A DNA stretch of 64,000 nt, from positions 70,381,618 to 70,445,617 of the forward strand of contig NC_133333.1 in assembly GCF_042186555.1 (NCBI RefSeq). Direction: 5' to 3'. Positions within the stretch are counted from its first letter, which is position 1. Every line of letters begins with the position of its first letter. The position numbers and the translations under genes were made by a program. The DNA is from Aquarana catesbeiana. Its lineage: Eukaryota > Chordata > Amphibia > Anura > Ranidae. Positions 1 to 11,488 of the stretch are shown one piece after another. The notes beneath the pieces are model-generated. The model did not search any database and had not been told where the DNA came from. It saw only the letters and a list, made by a program, of their open reading frames with translations.

Positions 1-999
1 AGGGTCTCCCAGTGTGCTTCTAATCAAGTCTTTTTCAACATTTTCCAATGCGGGCGCACTTGAAAAGTATATTCAGTCTCAAGGCGCCCCTATCTAAAGC
101 TTCGTTCACAAAACTGTGTTGGGAATTGTGAGTGCGTTCCTAATGTGTTGAAAAATGAATGCACAGGGGTGCTTTTAAAGAATATCATCCAGAATTACGT
201 ATTCCTGATATGTACCTGCCTAACCATATACTTGTATGAAAATGTATTCTGTTCTTTGTATTGCTTCTTTTGGGTGAAATACCTGGTGTTCCTGCCAGTT
301 GCTCTTCTTTCCTATGAAAAACTGACCATGCTAGGCATGAAAGTACAGCATGGTCAGTTTTCTGGCTGTGCCAGGAGCTCAATCTGCTCTCCAATGATCA
401 GACTTGTTTTGACAGCCCCCCCCTAGCTATTCACTGGGAAAATCAGTGTGCTGATGATGCTTCCCCATCCCCTCCAGCTCTCAAAGATCTTTATGCAGCT
501 GTGAAAAAGGAAGGTATTTATAATGTGTTTTTTGATGTAGACACAAATGTTGCATTTTAAATTCTATTTTAAACTGGGTTGTTTTACAAGGTGGGGGATT
601 ACAGATAATCTTTTAGTACCCCCATAAATTCACAAATGTGGTGCATTTTCAGTGCTGTACGAAGTAAAAATAAAAGGTTCGGGACTTTTCCCTGCATTTC
701 TGGGGGTAGGGCAGCACAGTGAAATGAATCGGCTGCCCTGCACATAGCAAACAGCTGCTCAGATGTGAACCAAGGGCTTGTTCACAAGTAAGGTTGGGGA
801 ATGGTAGAGCCACGCAGTTATAGTATATAGTAATTGGTGGAGTCATTTTAGTCACTCCCCGATTCTCCACCTCTGAGCTGGTGAATCGGGAAGTGTGAAT
901 TCTGACACAGATTGCAGCTGGTAAACTGGTCGTTACTGTGTCATTTAATGAGGATTCTCCATGTGCGGAGATACTTGTCCCTAGTATGTATGAATGTGA
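1..999. other. unassigned AT-rich intergenic or intronic sequence
   Basis: I find no coding motif, terminal repeat or tandem array that I can name here. The short open frames have no recognisable domain. It is probably decayed repeat or intron sequence. Confidence 0.4.
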
Positions 1000-1117
1000 G
1001 TTACGGACCTTCGAGTGTAAGGTCCTTGAGGGTAGGGACTGATGTGAATGTACAATGTATATGTAAAAGCGCTGCTTAAATTGATGGTGCTATAGAAGTA
1101 CCTGAAATAAATAAAAT
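1000..1117 (+). repeat. LINE (L2/CR1-type) 3' tail or derived SINE
   Basis: The segment reads as a 'tccttgagggtagggact' block followed by 'aaagcgctgcttaaat', 'ggtgctatagaagtacc' and a terminal run of AATAAATAAA. This resembles the conserved 3' end of L2/CR1-like LINEs and the SINEs that borrow their tails. No coding part remains. It abuts the truncated end of the hAT-like element at about 1118. Confidence 0.5.
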
Positions 1118-1189
1118 AAGCTACTTGAGTAATAGTAACTAACATCCTGCACTCTCATGCCTTAGATCAGCCCCAGTTCCTGCACCTTC

Positions 1190-1846
1190 ACACCTCAGAT
1201 GACTGTACCCCGTGCAATTCTGTCCCTTCACCGTACCACCCTGCGCTTCTGCCCCAACAATGTAGCCCCCTTTTCATCTGCCCCACCACTCCCTGCACAT
1301 CTGCTCCACCGCTGTACCCCCATGCTCTTCTGTCTCGCCGCAAAACCACCTTCTCACTTGTCCTAACACTGAACTCTTTTGCCCCGCCACTGTAACCCCT
1401 ACTCTTCTGCCCCACCTCTGTACCCCCTGCTCTTTTGCCTCACTAATGCACCTCCCTTTCACATCTGCCCCAACACTGCACCCCCCACACTTATATTTTC
1501 CACCACTGTAACCCCTTCTCATCTGGCACAACACTGAAACCCCCCCTCCTTCTCATCTCTCCCACCACTGTACCCCCCTGAACATTTGCCCCACTGCTGT
1601 ATCCCCCCTTCTCATTGCTCCCACCACTGTAACCCCTTTCTCATCTGCCCCACCACTTTACCTCCTGCACATTTGTCTCACCTCTGTTACCCCCCCGCTC
1701 TTCTGCCCCACCACTGTAACCACCTTCTCATCTGGCACAACACTGAACACTGAAACCCCCCCCCCATCTCTCCCTACACTGTACCTCCTGCACTTCTACC
1801 TAACCACTGTACCCTCTGAACATCTGCCCCACTGCTGTACCCCCAG
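1190..1846. repeat. degenerate minisatellite, left half
   Basis: Diverged tandem copies of a roughly 29-base unit of the form 'ctgccccaccactgtaacc' plus 'ccttctcat'. The array stops at the DIRS-1 left terminus and resumes in register on the other side at 7439, so it predates the insertion. Confidence 0.8.
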
Positions 1847-3042
1847 TTTTCTTTTCATACATCAGGGGACACCGAGCCACAGTAATTACTATGTGGGTTA
1901 TAGGCCACCTTCAGGTGATGGACACTGGCACGCCCTAAATTAAGAAGTGCACTTCCTATATAACCCCTCCCACTACTGGGAGTATCCAGTTTTTTCGCCA
2001 GTGTCTAAGGTGTTGGTCACGAGTAAAGATGTGCTGAGCTCCACTGGAACAATCCTTGCTGGGGCTAGCCATGCTGACGGATCCATTCCGAGTGTCTTTT
2101 AGACCAGGTTGAATGGTACCCGGGCCTCGTATCCGAAGAAACAAGGTTTTTTGCTTGCAAATGCTTCTCTTTCTAGAGAGCTGGACCCTGGGATCCAGTA
2201 CTTTTGGAAGTAAGGCCAATAAAGTTTTACTGGCAGGGTGCTATTGCAGGTCCAGGATTGTGGGATACCTCAAGGTTCCCCTGTTCCTGAAGGTTTTACA
2301 GAGCCCACCTTGAAGGGTGAAGATTGGGTCTGATGGTTTACCACAGATAACCCTGCGGCGGGGAAAAGGTAAGTGGAGATTTTTTTTCTGAAATTTTTCA
2401 TGTAAAATCTCCTGAATAATGTTGTCATGCCTATGTGTCACCACTGGGGTCTGTGTTGAGCACTCACCGCCTCATGCTGGAAACAGCACGGTGTCAGGAG
2501 CCGAACGCTTCCTCCTTCTCCTCCGGCCAAAACAGCAGATCCTCCGGTAAAAAAAGGGGTATATTGTCTCCCCGTCAGTGGCCCCTATGCTGGGATTCCC
2601 CCCTCAGGGGGGGTTTAAGCCTGGATTCAATAAAAAAAAAAAAACGCTGCGGCCGCCTGGCGGCTTTTTTACCCCCCCTCGCCGGTCTGGCTCTAGGTCC
2701 GAAGGTACCTGTAGTCCGCCGCTTGCGCGGGAAATCCCGTCCTTTTTGAAGGGAGGACGGAGCCATAGGCAACGCGGGGGGCAGGGCTAACGGCGTCGGC
2801 GTTCTCCGACGCCAGGAACACGTGGAGGAAGTGTTTAAAGGCACACTGTGTGCTGCTGCTGGCTGTGGAGGGACACACGAGCAAAGAGGTGGCATTGCTT
2901 CAGGTTTGGTGACACAGGCATTTCCCTTGACACATTATTATTGCTTCAGGTTGGGCATTAATAGCAGCATTATATTGCTGGACTATAACCTAGCAGTGTA
3001 TGCATTCTTTTTGGTATCGCCTCTTTTTTGTACATTAAGGCT

Positions 3043-4359
3043 ATGAGTGGAAGAGGGACTGGAACTCCTCAAAGGGTTCTAAGGGTCCGAGTGTTTTACA
3101 ACAACCTAAATCCATGTCCAAAAGAATGTCATCCTCCTCTGAGAGTGATGTGGTCGGTCAGAATGAGCTGTCAGGGGGGACTGGTGTTGCAGCAGCGCTG
3201 TATACTTCAACCCCTATATATATATTACACAGGAGGTTTTTTCTTCTACCATTTCTAGTTTGGAAAAGAAGATTGATGCTATGATCACTCTCGATAGTGG
3301 GTCCAAGCGTAGCAGATCCCCATCTAGTGCTCAGGATCCTCTTTTTGAGGTACAAGGAGCAGGGGATCAGGAAGGTCTTCCAAAAGACCTGGAAGATACT
3401 AATATATCCTTTTCTGAGGATCTTGGTGGAGAGGGAGTAATCTCACAAGACAGTTTGCTGGTACACTCCCTTACTAAATTGGTTCGCTCAACCTTTTTGC
3501 TGCCTGTAGCGCAATCTAGTGATGAGCCCACCTCTGGTTTGGGATCACTAAAGCCACCCCAGTCGGGGGATGCTTTTCCTATCCATTCTTGGCTAAAAAA
3601 GCTGATGTATTCGGAATGGGAACACCCGGATAAGCTGTTTTTTCCTCCAAGGAAATTTTCTACACTATATTCTATGGAGGAGGAATTCTATAAGAAATGG
3701 GGGGTTCCAGCAATTGATGCTGCAATCGCCTCGGTGAATAAGAATCTCACTTGTCCGGTAGAACAGATAAAAAATTAGAACTTCTTTTTAAGAACAACAT
3801 GTCTCTGGCAAGTTCAGTAGTGCAGCTGGTTCTTGCGGCAATTGGGGTATCTCAGTCCATAAAGGATTAGTTTGTGGAGATACTTAAGATTCTTCCTGAT
3901 CAGCAGGCCCAGCAATGGGCTGGCGTATCAGATGCACTATGTTTTACGGTGGATGCTATGAAATATTCTATCATTCAAGCCTCATGACTTATGCTGGGAC
4001 TAGTACATACACGCAGAGTCCTATGGCTGAAAAATTGGTCAGCGGAAGCACCATGTAAAAAGCTTCTAGCAAGTTTCCCTTTTCATGGTGAACGGTTGTT
4101 TGGAGACGATCTAGATAAATATATCCAAAGGATTTCTAATGGGAAAAGTTCTCTTTTACCGGTAAAGAAGAAATTCAAACATTTCTCCTTTTTAAGCGTG
4201 CTTCTTTTCCAGTTCCAGGGACGTCTGCCTCTAGGCAGTCTCGACGGCCTAGACCATCTCTAGACCAGCTCAAGAGGTAGACCTCAGGGGCAGTTCCAGG
4301 GCCCAAAGAGGTCTTGGGGCAGACAGCCTGCAAAACAAAATACTAAAGCCTCCTTATGA
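3043..4359 (+). pseudogene. DIRS-1 gag-like ORF, frameshifted
   Basis: This encodes the presumed nucleocapsid-like protein that packages DIRS RNA. The start is ATG at 3043, aligned with the DIRS-C gag start 'atgggtagaag'. The frame breaks before 3260, then runs to 3778 with the family signature 'EHPDKLFFPPRKFSTLYSME' and 'PAIDAAIASVNKNLTCPV'. It breaks again near 3770 and resumes at 3991-4263 (WLKNWSAEAPCK, FGDDLDKYIQRIS). The last codons end in an ATGA overlap with pol at 4356-4359. At least three frame breaks make it non-functional. Residue-level function is not known to me beyond homology among the four DIRS copies here. Confidence 0.8.
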
Positions 4360-7027
4360 AGGGGCGCCCACGCTCGCGCGGTTGGGGGGAAGGCTTCTGC
4401 AGTTTTCAAGGATCTGGCAGCAACAATGTCAAGACAGATGGGTGGCTTCCTCAGTTTCTCTAGGTTACAAACTAGAGTTGCGAGAATTCCCGCCTCCTCG
4501 TTATCTAAAATCAAGTATTCCCAAAGCTCCAGAGAAAAGGAAGTCTCTCCTTTTAGCTCTGGATCATCTCTTATCCCAAAAAGTGATATCAGAGGTTCCT
4601 TTAGAGGAACAGGGTTCAGGGTTTTATTCAAACCTTTTCACGGTTCCAAAACCAAACGGGGAGGTAAGACCCATTTTAGATCTCAAAGATCTGAACCGGC
4701 ACTTAAATATCCGATCCTTTCACATGGAGTCAGTCCAATCGGTTGTTTTTTTCATCAATCGATATCAAGGATGCATATCTCCACGTGCTGATATTTCCCA
4801 CTCATCAGAAATTTCTGCGCTTCATGGTAGAAAATCGCCATTTTCAGTTTGTGGCTCTGCCATTTGGTCTAGCCACTGCACCACGGGTGTTCACAAAGAT
4901 CCTGACACCTCCCTTAGCCAGGTTAAGGGCCCAGGGCATAACGGTCCTAGCCTATTTAGACGATCTGCTTTTAATAGATCAATCAGTTTCTGGTCTAAAC
5001 CAAAATCTAATCTCAGCTGTAAGCTACCTGGAAAGCCTAGGTTGGATACTCAACCTAGAGGTCTTCCTTGACACCATCAAGGAGATTACAGTACTGTATC
5101 TAATCATAGATACAGTGCAAAAGCAGGTATTTCTACCCCAGGCAAGAATCAGTTCCATAAAGGAACTAATTCATCTTGTTCAGAACAAAGAAATCCTTCC
5201 ATTCGGATGTGCATGAAATTGTTAGGGAAGATGGTGGCCTCCTTCGAGGCCATCCCTTATGCGCAGTTTCATTCAAGACTGCTACAAAACGCCATCCTGT
5301 CGGCCTGGAACAAGAAGGTTCCTGATCCATCAACGTTCTAGAGATTCGGGCAGTGCGTCTGGCCCTAGAATCCTGGACGTTCAGGCTGCGGAATTGTCCT
5401 GTCAGGATTCAATCCGACAATGCCACGGCGGTGGCCTACATCAATCACCAGGGGGGCACGAGAAGTCGTGCAGCCCAAAAAGAGGTGAATCATGTTCTAG
5501 CTTGGGCAGAAAGCAACATTCCTTGTCTATAAGCGGTTTTTATCCCAGGGATAGAGAATTGGCAGGCGGACTACTTGAGTCGCCAGCAGTTGTTTCCGGG
5601 AGAATGCTCTCTTCACCCTGACATCTTCCTGTCGATATGTCAGAGATGGGGTGTTCCGGACGTAGATCTGTTCGCGTCCAGATTCAACAACAAAGTCGAC
5701 AGCTTCGTGTCAAGGATGAAGGACCCGCTAGCATGCGGAACAGACGCCTTGATCTTCCTATGGGATCAGTTTTCACTAATCTATGCGTTTCCTCCAGTTC
5801 TGCTACTTCCGCGCCTTCTCCGCAGGATCGGAAAGAGGCGATTCTGGTGGCCCCAGCGTGGCCCAGAAGATCTTAGTTTGCCGAGATCATAAAGATGGCG
5901 ATAGGAGTCCTTTGGACCCTGCCATTGTGGCCAGACCTTCTTGCTCAAGGTCCGGTATTCCATCCTACCTTACAAACGCTAAATTTAACGGTTTGGCTAT
6001 TGAAACCCACATTCTAAGGGATCGTGGGTTATCTCCTTCAGTAGTGACTACTTTGGTTAATGCTAGGAAGCCGGCCTCCAGAGTCATTTATTATAGAGTC
6101 TAGAAGGCATATGTTTCCTGGTGTGGATCCAGGGGGTGGCACCCCAGGAAGTATGTCATAGGTAGGATCCGTGGAATTCCTGCAAATGGGATTAGAGATG
6201 AAGCTGGCTTTGAGTACTGTCAAGGACCAGGTCTCGGCCTTAGCAGTATTTTTTCAACGGCCTCTTGCTTCTCACTCTCTGGTGCATAGTTTTATTCAAG
6301 GGGTAACAAGAATTAATCCCCCTGTCAGGGCACCTCTAAATCCTTGGGATTTGAATCTAGTCTTATCGGCTTTACAAACTCAGCCTTTTGAACCTATACG
6401 GGAAATTCCCTTAGTTCTTTTGAAAAGGAAAATAGTCTTTTTGGTCGCCATATCTTCTGCCAGAAGAGTATCGGAATTGGGGGCTCTGTCTTGTAAGGAG
6501 CCATATTTAGTCATACATAAGGATAAAGTGGTATTGCAGCCTCATCCTGAATTTCTACCGAAAGTGGTGACAGGTTTTCATTTGAACCAGGATATTATTC
6601 TGCCGCCTTTCTTCCCAAAGCCTCGATCTAGGGAAGAGAAGGCACTACATTCCCTTGATGTAGTAAGAGCGGTTAAGATATATTTAAAGGCGACCGCTCA
6701 GGTTCGCAAAACAGATATTTTGTTTGTACTGCCAGAAGGTCCTAAAAGAGGACAAGCGGCATCGAAATCTACTATTTCCAAATGGATTCGTCAAGTGATT
6801 GTTCAAGCTTATGGTCTAAAGAAGAAAATTCCTCCTTTTCATGTCAAAGCCATTCCACCAGGGCTGTTAGTGCCTCTTGGGCGGTGCATCTCCAGGCCTC
6901 TATGGCTCAGATCTGCAAGGCCGCAACCTGGTCTTCAGTCCATACATTTACCAGATTCTATCATATAAATGTTAAAGGTCATGAGAATATTGCCTTTGGG
7001 CGTAGTGTACTGCAGGCTGCAGTATAA
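4356..7027 (+). pseudogene. DIRS-1 pol: RT, RNase H, methyltransferase-like segment and tyrosine recombinase (frameshifted)
   Basis: RT motifs are present in broken frames: FTVPKPNGEVRPILDLKDLN near 4640-4700, LPFGLATAPRVFTKIL near 4857-4905 and YLDDLLLIDQS near 4950-4990, so the catalytic Asp pair is retained. An RNase H strand (QSDNATAVAYINHQGG) is near 5408-5455. WGVPDVDLFASRFN and YAFPPVLLLPRLL at 5647-5820 match the segment that carries a Dam-like methyltransferase in DIRS elements. The recombinase frame 6171-6968 has SARRVSELGAL. A frameshift near 6850 moves the catalytic end (HSTRAVSASWAVH, then HTFTRFY) into the frame ending at 7027. The order is that of a DIRS pol. Multiple frameshifts and stops (for example near 5095, 5216 and 6100) rule out function. 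Confidence 0.85.
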
Positions 7028-7084
7028 GTCCTCTAGCCTCTTAATGCCCTATCTTTTTTGTGTCTCCCTCCCTTCAGTTGCCAT

Positions 7085-7438
7085 TGCTATGGGACATCCC
7101 ACATAGTAATTACTATGGCTCTGTGTCCCCTGATGTATGAAAAGAAAACAGGATTTTTAAAACAGCTTACCTGTAAAATCCTTTTCTTTGAGGTACATCA
7201 GGGGACACAGAGGCCCCTCCCTTCTTTGGTATACACATGTATTGCTTGGCTACAAAACTGAATACTCCCAGTAGTGGGAGGGGTTATATAGGTAGTGCAC
7301 TTCTTAATTTAGGGCGTGCCAGTGTCCATCACCTGAAGGTGGCCTATAACCCACATAGTAATTACTATGGCTCTGTGTCCCCTGATGTACCTCAAAGAAA
7401 AGGATTTTACAGGTAAGCTGTTTTAAAAATCCTGTTTT
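7085..7438 (+). repeat. DIRS-1 internal complementary region and right inverted terminal repeat
   Basis: Bases 7101-7145 are the reverse complement of the left terminus (ctctgtgtcccctgatgtat, then gaaaagaaaac). Bases 7146-7215 are the reverse complement of the right terminus (cagcttacctgtaaaatcc and onward). From about 7215 the right ITR proper runs to 7438. In the DIRS replication model this ICR templates the circular intermediate. Confidence 0.85.
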
Positions 7439-7440
7439 TC

Positions 7441-8035
7441 TGTCCCACCACTGTAACCCCCTGCTCATCTGTCCCACCATTGTACCTCCTTTCTCCTCTG
7501 CCCTGCCACTGTACCCACCTGCACAACTGCCCCACCAGTGTTATCCCCTTCTCTTCTGCCCCACCAGTGTTACCCCCTTCTCTTCTGCCCCACCAGTGTT
7601 ACCCCCTTCTCTTCTGCCCCACCAGTGTTACCCCCTTCTCTTCTGCCCCACCAGAGTTACCCCCTTCTCTTCTGCCCCACCAGAGTTACCCCCTTCTCTT
7701 CTGCCCCACCAGAGTTACCCCCTTCTCTTCTGCCCCACCAGTGTTACCCCCTTCTCTTCTGCCCCACCAGTGTTACCCCCTTCTCTTCTGCCTCACCAGT
7801 GTTACCCCCTTCTCTTCTGCCCCACCAGTGTTACCCCCATCTCATCTGGCCCATCACTGAACACCCCCCCCCCGATCCTCTGTCCTACCACTGTAACCCC
7901 CTGCTCATTTGTCCCAATCGTTGTAACCACCATGCTCTTCTGTCCCACCGCTGAACCTGCTTCTCATCTCTTCAACTACTGTACCCCCTGCACCTCTGCC
8001 CCACCGCTGTACCCTCCTCATCTGCTGTACTCTCT
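7441..8035. repeat. 29-bp minisatellite, right half
   Basis: Between about 7540 and 7850 the unit 'ccaccagtgttaccccctt' plus 'ctcttctgc' repeats every 29 bases with almost no divergence (GTGTT and GAGTT variants). It then decays to 8035. Because 29 is not a multiple of three, the same peptide repeat appears in all three frames, so these open frames are not genes. The near identity implies recent homogenisation compared with the left half. Confidence 0.9.
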
Positions 8036-8039
8036 TCTC

Positions 8040-8895
8040 ACTTATGATATGCGCAATATGCAGAGTGGTGCAGGGAAGCAGAGATGAGACACATCTACCT
8101 GTCCTGGCACATTCATCCCCCGCTGATCCACCTCTCGCATCCAGCCCACGTACTTATATGTGATGTCGCATATAATGGAAAAAAAACAAAGTCACCTCCT
8201 AAGTGCAGAAGTAAAACTTTATATTTCCCAAAAGGGTTAAAAACACATACAAAAGGCTGGATGGGTAGGAGCACATCATATTAGTAATATGGCAGGTTGT
8301 CCGGTTGTTCTGGTAGTCCCATGGAGTCTCAGGGATATCCGGAGGTATAATTCTATGGTGGCATATTCTGAAGTGGCCAGCAGATGGAAGCCACTACTCT
8401 CCTGGATACTGGGAAGACAGCTAGGCTGTCTGAGACAGCATGGAAGCCGAATCCAGGAAGTGATGTCAGCGGGAAGGAACCAGCATGGACAGCAAACCAG
8501 ATTCTATGTCATCAACATGCGCTGCGTTTCGGAACAGCTTATTGGTTCCTCCTTCAAGCAATGACAGTCATAGAATTACACCTCCGGATGTCCCTGAGAC
8601 TCCTTGGGACTACCAGAATGCCGGACTACCTGCCATATTACTAATATGATGTGCTCCTACCCATCCAGCCTTTTGTATGTGTTTTTAACCCTTTTGGGAA
8701 ATATAAAGTTTTACTTCTGCACTTAGGAGGTGACTTTTTTTTTTTTTTTTTTCCATTGTATGCGACATCACATATAAGTATGTGGGCTGGATGCGAGAGG
8801 TGGATCAGCGGGGGATGAATGTGCCAGGACAGGTAGATGTGTCTCATCTCTGCTTCCCTGCACCACTCTGCATATTGCGCATATCATAAGTGAGA
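8040..8895. repeat. large imperfect palindrome within the hAT-like element
   Basis: The left arm (about 8040-8360) is the reverse complement of the right arm (about 8560-8895). Paired landmarks are 'gcagagtggtgcagggaagc' at 8059 and its complement near 8855, and 'atgtgctcctacccatcc' at 8647 with its complement near 8268. The arms include copies of the hAT-like internal block, so one side is a duplication of element sequence in inverse orientation. The spacer 8361-8559 is unique in the window. Confidence 0.8.
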
Positions 8896-8954
8896 AGAGA
8901 GTACAGCAGATGAGGAGGGTACAGCGGTGGGGCAGAGGTGCAGGGGGGTACAGT

Positions 8955-9110
8955 AGTTGTCCCTGAGACTCCTTGGGACTACCAGAATGCCGGACCACCT
9001 GCCATATTACTAATATGATGTGCTCCTACCCATCTACCCTTTTGTAATTGTTTTTAACCCTTTTAGTAAATATAACGATTTACTTCTGCACTTACAGGCG
9101 CCCTTTTTTT
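8955..9110 (+). repeat. extra direct copy of a palindrome-arm segment
   Basis: The 'ccctgagactccttgggact' to 'cttctgcacttaca' stretch repeats 8593-8735 in the same orientation and ends in a T-run. It shows that the arm sequence was copied more than once. Confidence 0.75.
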
Positions 9111-10012
9111 TTTTTTTTATTCTTTTCATTTTACTTCCAGAGTTTGCTTCTCTCTAAGTGCTGCTGGAAGTGCATGAAGACCCTCTTCTATTTCTACATA
9201 GACTGATATCTGTTTGGTCTGTTACTCAGAGCGCCCTTATACACACTTTTATGTGATGTCACAATAAAACATCTGGAATGGATAAGCAAAGATGAGCTCA
9301 GGTCAGGGGCATTTTCTGAAAGCATTGTGCCTGTGTGCAAGATCAGGCCCCCGCAGTTGACAAAGTGGGGCGCTGCAGCAAAATTGTTTTCGATTTTCAT
9401 TGTGCTGAATACTGGCTGTGGCTTAAAGGGACACCGAATGCAGGGGTTCAGTAGTGACGCAGAGTCCAGAGGTTGGGAGTAGTAGAGAATGCAGAGCTGA
9501 GGGGTCAGTAGTAAGTGACACAAAAATAAATCTAATTTTTTTTATTTTTATTTTTTTTTCAACCAAGTTGGCAGAAGCTCAACAGCAATTCCACAAACTG
9601 TCACCTGATTGTGGTTTTCTCAATCACAGTGAAATCCCTTCTTTGATATTGGTAGTGGCAGCCAAGCGAGTCATCTTCCTCCAGATGGTGGGCGGGGCTA
9701 ACAGGACGACTCCTGGAAACAGGGACCCCTTACCCTAACAGAACTGCACCCAATCTCTTCCCCATCACAAAAGCTGGTGATTGCAGCTACAACAAAGTTA
9801 GATAAACAATCAATGTTTCCCATGGTTTACAATGTGTGGGGGCACAGTGCCACCCCACCCAGTGCAGGTGCAGCATGGGGAATTGTGAGATTGGAATGCA
9901 TTAGTGTCTCACTGACACTTCCCTGCACTGCTCTGCTGTTGGGGAGGAAGTCGAGTGCCTGCAAAAAAGGCTTCATTGACAGGGGTTGCCTACCCCTGCA
10001 CTAGGGGGTGAA

Positions 10013-10630
10013 CCTCTGGGGGAATTGAGGATTAAAAAGGATCTGGGAGTCTTAGTAGGTGACAGACTCTGCAATAGCATGCAATACCAAGCTGCAGCAA
10101 GCAAGGCAAGCCATCTGCTAGCATTTATTAAAAAGGTTATCTACTCAAGAGATAAGACTATAATTTTACCAATTAACAAAACTCTGGTTGGGCCACATCT
10201 TGAGTATGCCATCCAGTTCTGATCACCAATCATCAGGAAGGATGTTCTGAAACTGGAGAGAACTCTGCTAATAGGAATGACTACAAACATTAAATTATTC
10301 TCCCTGGAGAAGACACTCGAGAGGAGACATGATCACAATATACAAATATCTAAGTGGTGATTTTAGCATAGAGGGAAAACTATTCAGTCTTAAGTCTCTA
10401 AAGAAAGCACCCATTCACACAAAGTTAGATGTGAAGCGGTTCAGTCTTAAACTGCGTAAGAGGCTCTTTACTGTTAGAGCAGTAAGGATGTAGAACTCCC
10501 TTCCACAATTGGTGGAGTCAGAGGAATGTAGATAAATTTAAAAAAATTGTATATGCAGATTTGGCAGGTGCGTGTGCGCTTTGGTTAAACTGGATGGACT
10601 GGTGTAATTCAACCTTACTAACTATGTAAA
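10013..10630 (+). pseudogene. CR1-type LINE fragment: RT C-terminus and 3' UTR
   Basis: The frame 9986-10222 reads KKDLGVLVGDRLCNSMQYQA, ASKASHLLAFIKK, then KTLVGPHLEYAIQF. This is the conserved C-terminal part of CR1/L2 reverse transcriptases (post-thumb region). Frame-broken continuation runs to about 10500. It is followed by 'gatggactggtgtaattcaa' and 'cttactaactatgtaa', the typical CR1 3' terminus. The copy is 5'-truncated, as most CR1 copies are, and has stops. Confidence 0.8.
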
Positions 10631-10755
10631 ATCTTTCTGTTATTGAAACAATACTGTAGCTTTACACTTATGTGTATTTTGATTTAGTATTCATTTTTTA
10701 CATTAAAACTATAAGGATAATGGAAATGTGTTTTGAAACTTTTGTTTATCAAGTG

Positions 10756-11245
10756 TTAAAGCGGGGGTCCACCCACACCGCCAAAAAAAAAAAAATATTA
10801 AAAGCCAGCAGCTACAAATACTGCAGCTGCTGACTTTTAATACATGGCCACTTACCTGTCCTAGGGTCCAGCGATGTCGGCAGGCGACGCCGAGAACCCA
10901 CTCGGTTCTCGGCAGCTCCGCCGCCATCCTAGGTGAGGGAATCAGGAAGTGAAGCGTTGCGGCTTCACTTCCAAGTTCCCTACTGCGCATGCGCGAGTCG
11001 CGCTGCGCATCCCAAGTGGTCCCCGCTCTCTCCTGGGAGCTGTGTGTTTCCCAGGAGACAGCGCGGTGGGGACGGGAAGAGGGGTAGACTCCCATGGGAG
11101 TCTATGCCGGAAGTGGGTGCAAATACCTGTCTTAGACAGGTATCTGCACCCCCCTCCCCCCTGAAAGGTGCCAAATGTGACACCGGAGGGGGGGAGGGTT
11201 CCGAAAAGCGGAAGTTCCATTTTTGTGTGGAACTCCGCTTTAAAC
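10756..11245. mobile_element. short TIR element (MITE) with TTAAAGCGG ends
   Basis: Termini 'ttaaagcggg..gtccac' (10756) and 'gtggaactccgctttaaa' (ends about 11245) are inverted repeats. The internal motif 'cagcagctacaaatactgca' and 'cacttacctgtcc' recurs in partial copies at about 17343-17444 and 20170-20530, so this is a multi-copy non-autonomous family. It has no coding capacity. Confidence 0.7.
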
Positions 11246-11480
11246 TTTTCAAACTTAGTGGTAAAAGTCCAACATTCAAAGCTTGGTCTCAGGTGAATAA
11301 CTTGGTGTTGCATCGTCAGAGCCCTTTTATAAGGTACTTGGGCCTTTCCTCTTGTCCCCATTGCCAAGAGGACTTGCACGGAACAGTTGACACATGGGTT
11401 TCTATGTACTACTTAACAAACACGTTTACCCCATTTCCACACCCTACTCTGGGAGTACCCCACAGGGGAATTAACTCACT
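11246..11480. other. unassigned spacer between two small DNA elements
   Basis: No motif, repeat unit or domain could be recognised here. Confidence 0.4.
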
Positions 11481-11488
11481 GGTGGCAA

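Larger units (their letters stand above)
1847..7438 (+). mobile_element. DIRS-1: complete but decayed DIRS-type YR retrotransposon
   Basis: The left terminus starts 'cttttcatacatcagggg' and the right terminus ends in the inverted partner 'cctgatgtacctcaaag..aaaatcctg'. Sequence just inside both ends (left about 1860-2010, right about 7265-7380) is inverted-repeat and contains TATATAACCCCTCCCA. An internal complementary region at 7101-7215 joins the complement of the left end to the complement of the right end, which is diagnostic of DIRS elements. The gag, RT/RNase H and tyrosine recombinase genes are in the standard order but carry frameshifts. There is no target duplication, as expected for recombinase-mediated insertion. 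A GTTTT motif sits at both junctions. Confidence 0.88.
1118..9998 (-). mobile_element. hAT-like non-autonomous element with internal minisatellite (copy 1, interrupted by DIRS-1)
   Basis: The right end is the terminal inverted repeat 'ggttgcctacccctg' (ends 9998). It is the reverse complement of the 'caggggtaggcaacc' start of the copy at 38763-40419. Blocks follow in the same order as that copy but inverted: a block at 9535-9990, a block at 9280-9430, a 'cagcccacg' block near 8140, the minisatellite, and an 'agcccc..gcctta' block at about 1130-1180. The outer roughly 150 bases present in the second copy are missing here, so the left end is truncated. No transposase frame is visible. DIRS-1 (1847-7438) and a palindromic insertion at about 8175-8740 enlarge it. 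The hAT assignment comes from the TIR and the exact 8-bp duplication of the sister copy. Confidence 0.7.

Noticed and set aside
7480..8035. Possible CRISPR array because of regular 29-bp periodicity
   Set aside because: There are no unique spacers; units are contiguous, and the context is a vertebrate genome.
7480..8087. Three long overlapping open frames with Pro/Leu/Ser repeats
   Set aside because: They are the 29-bp minisatellite read in three frames; no start context or domain.
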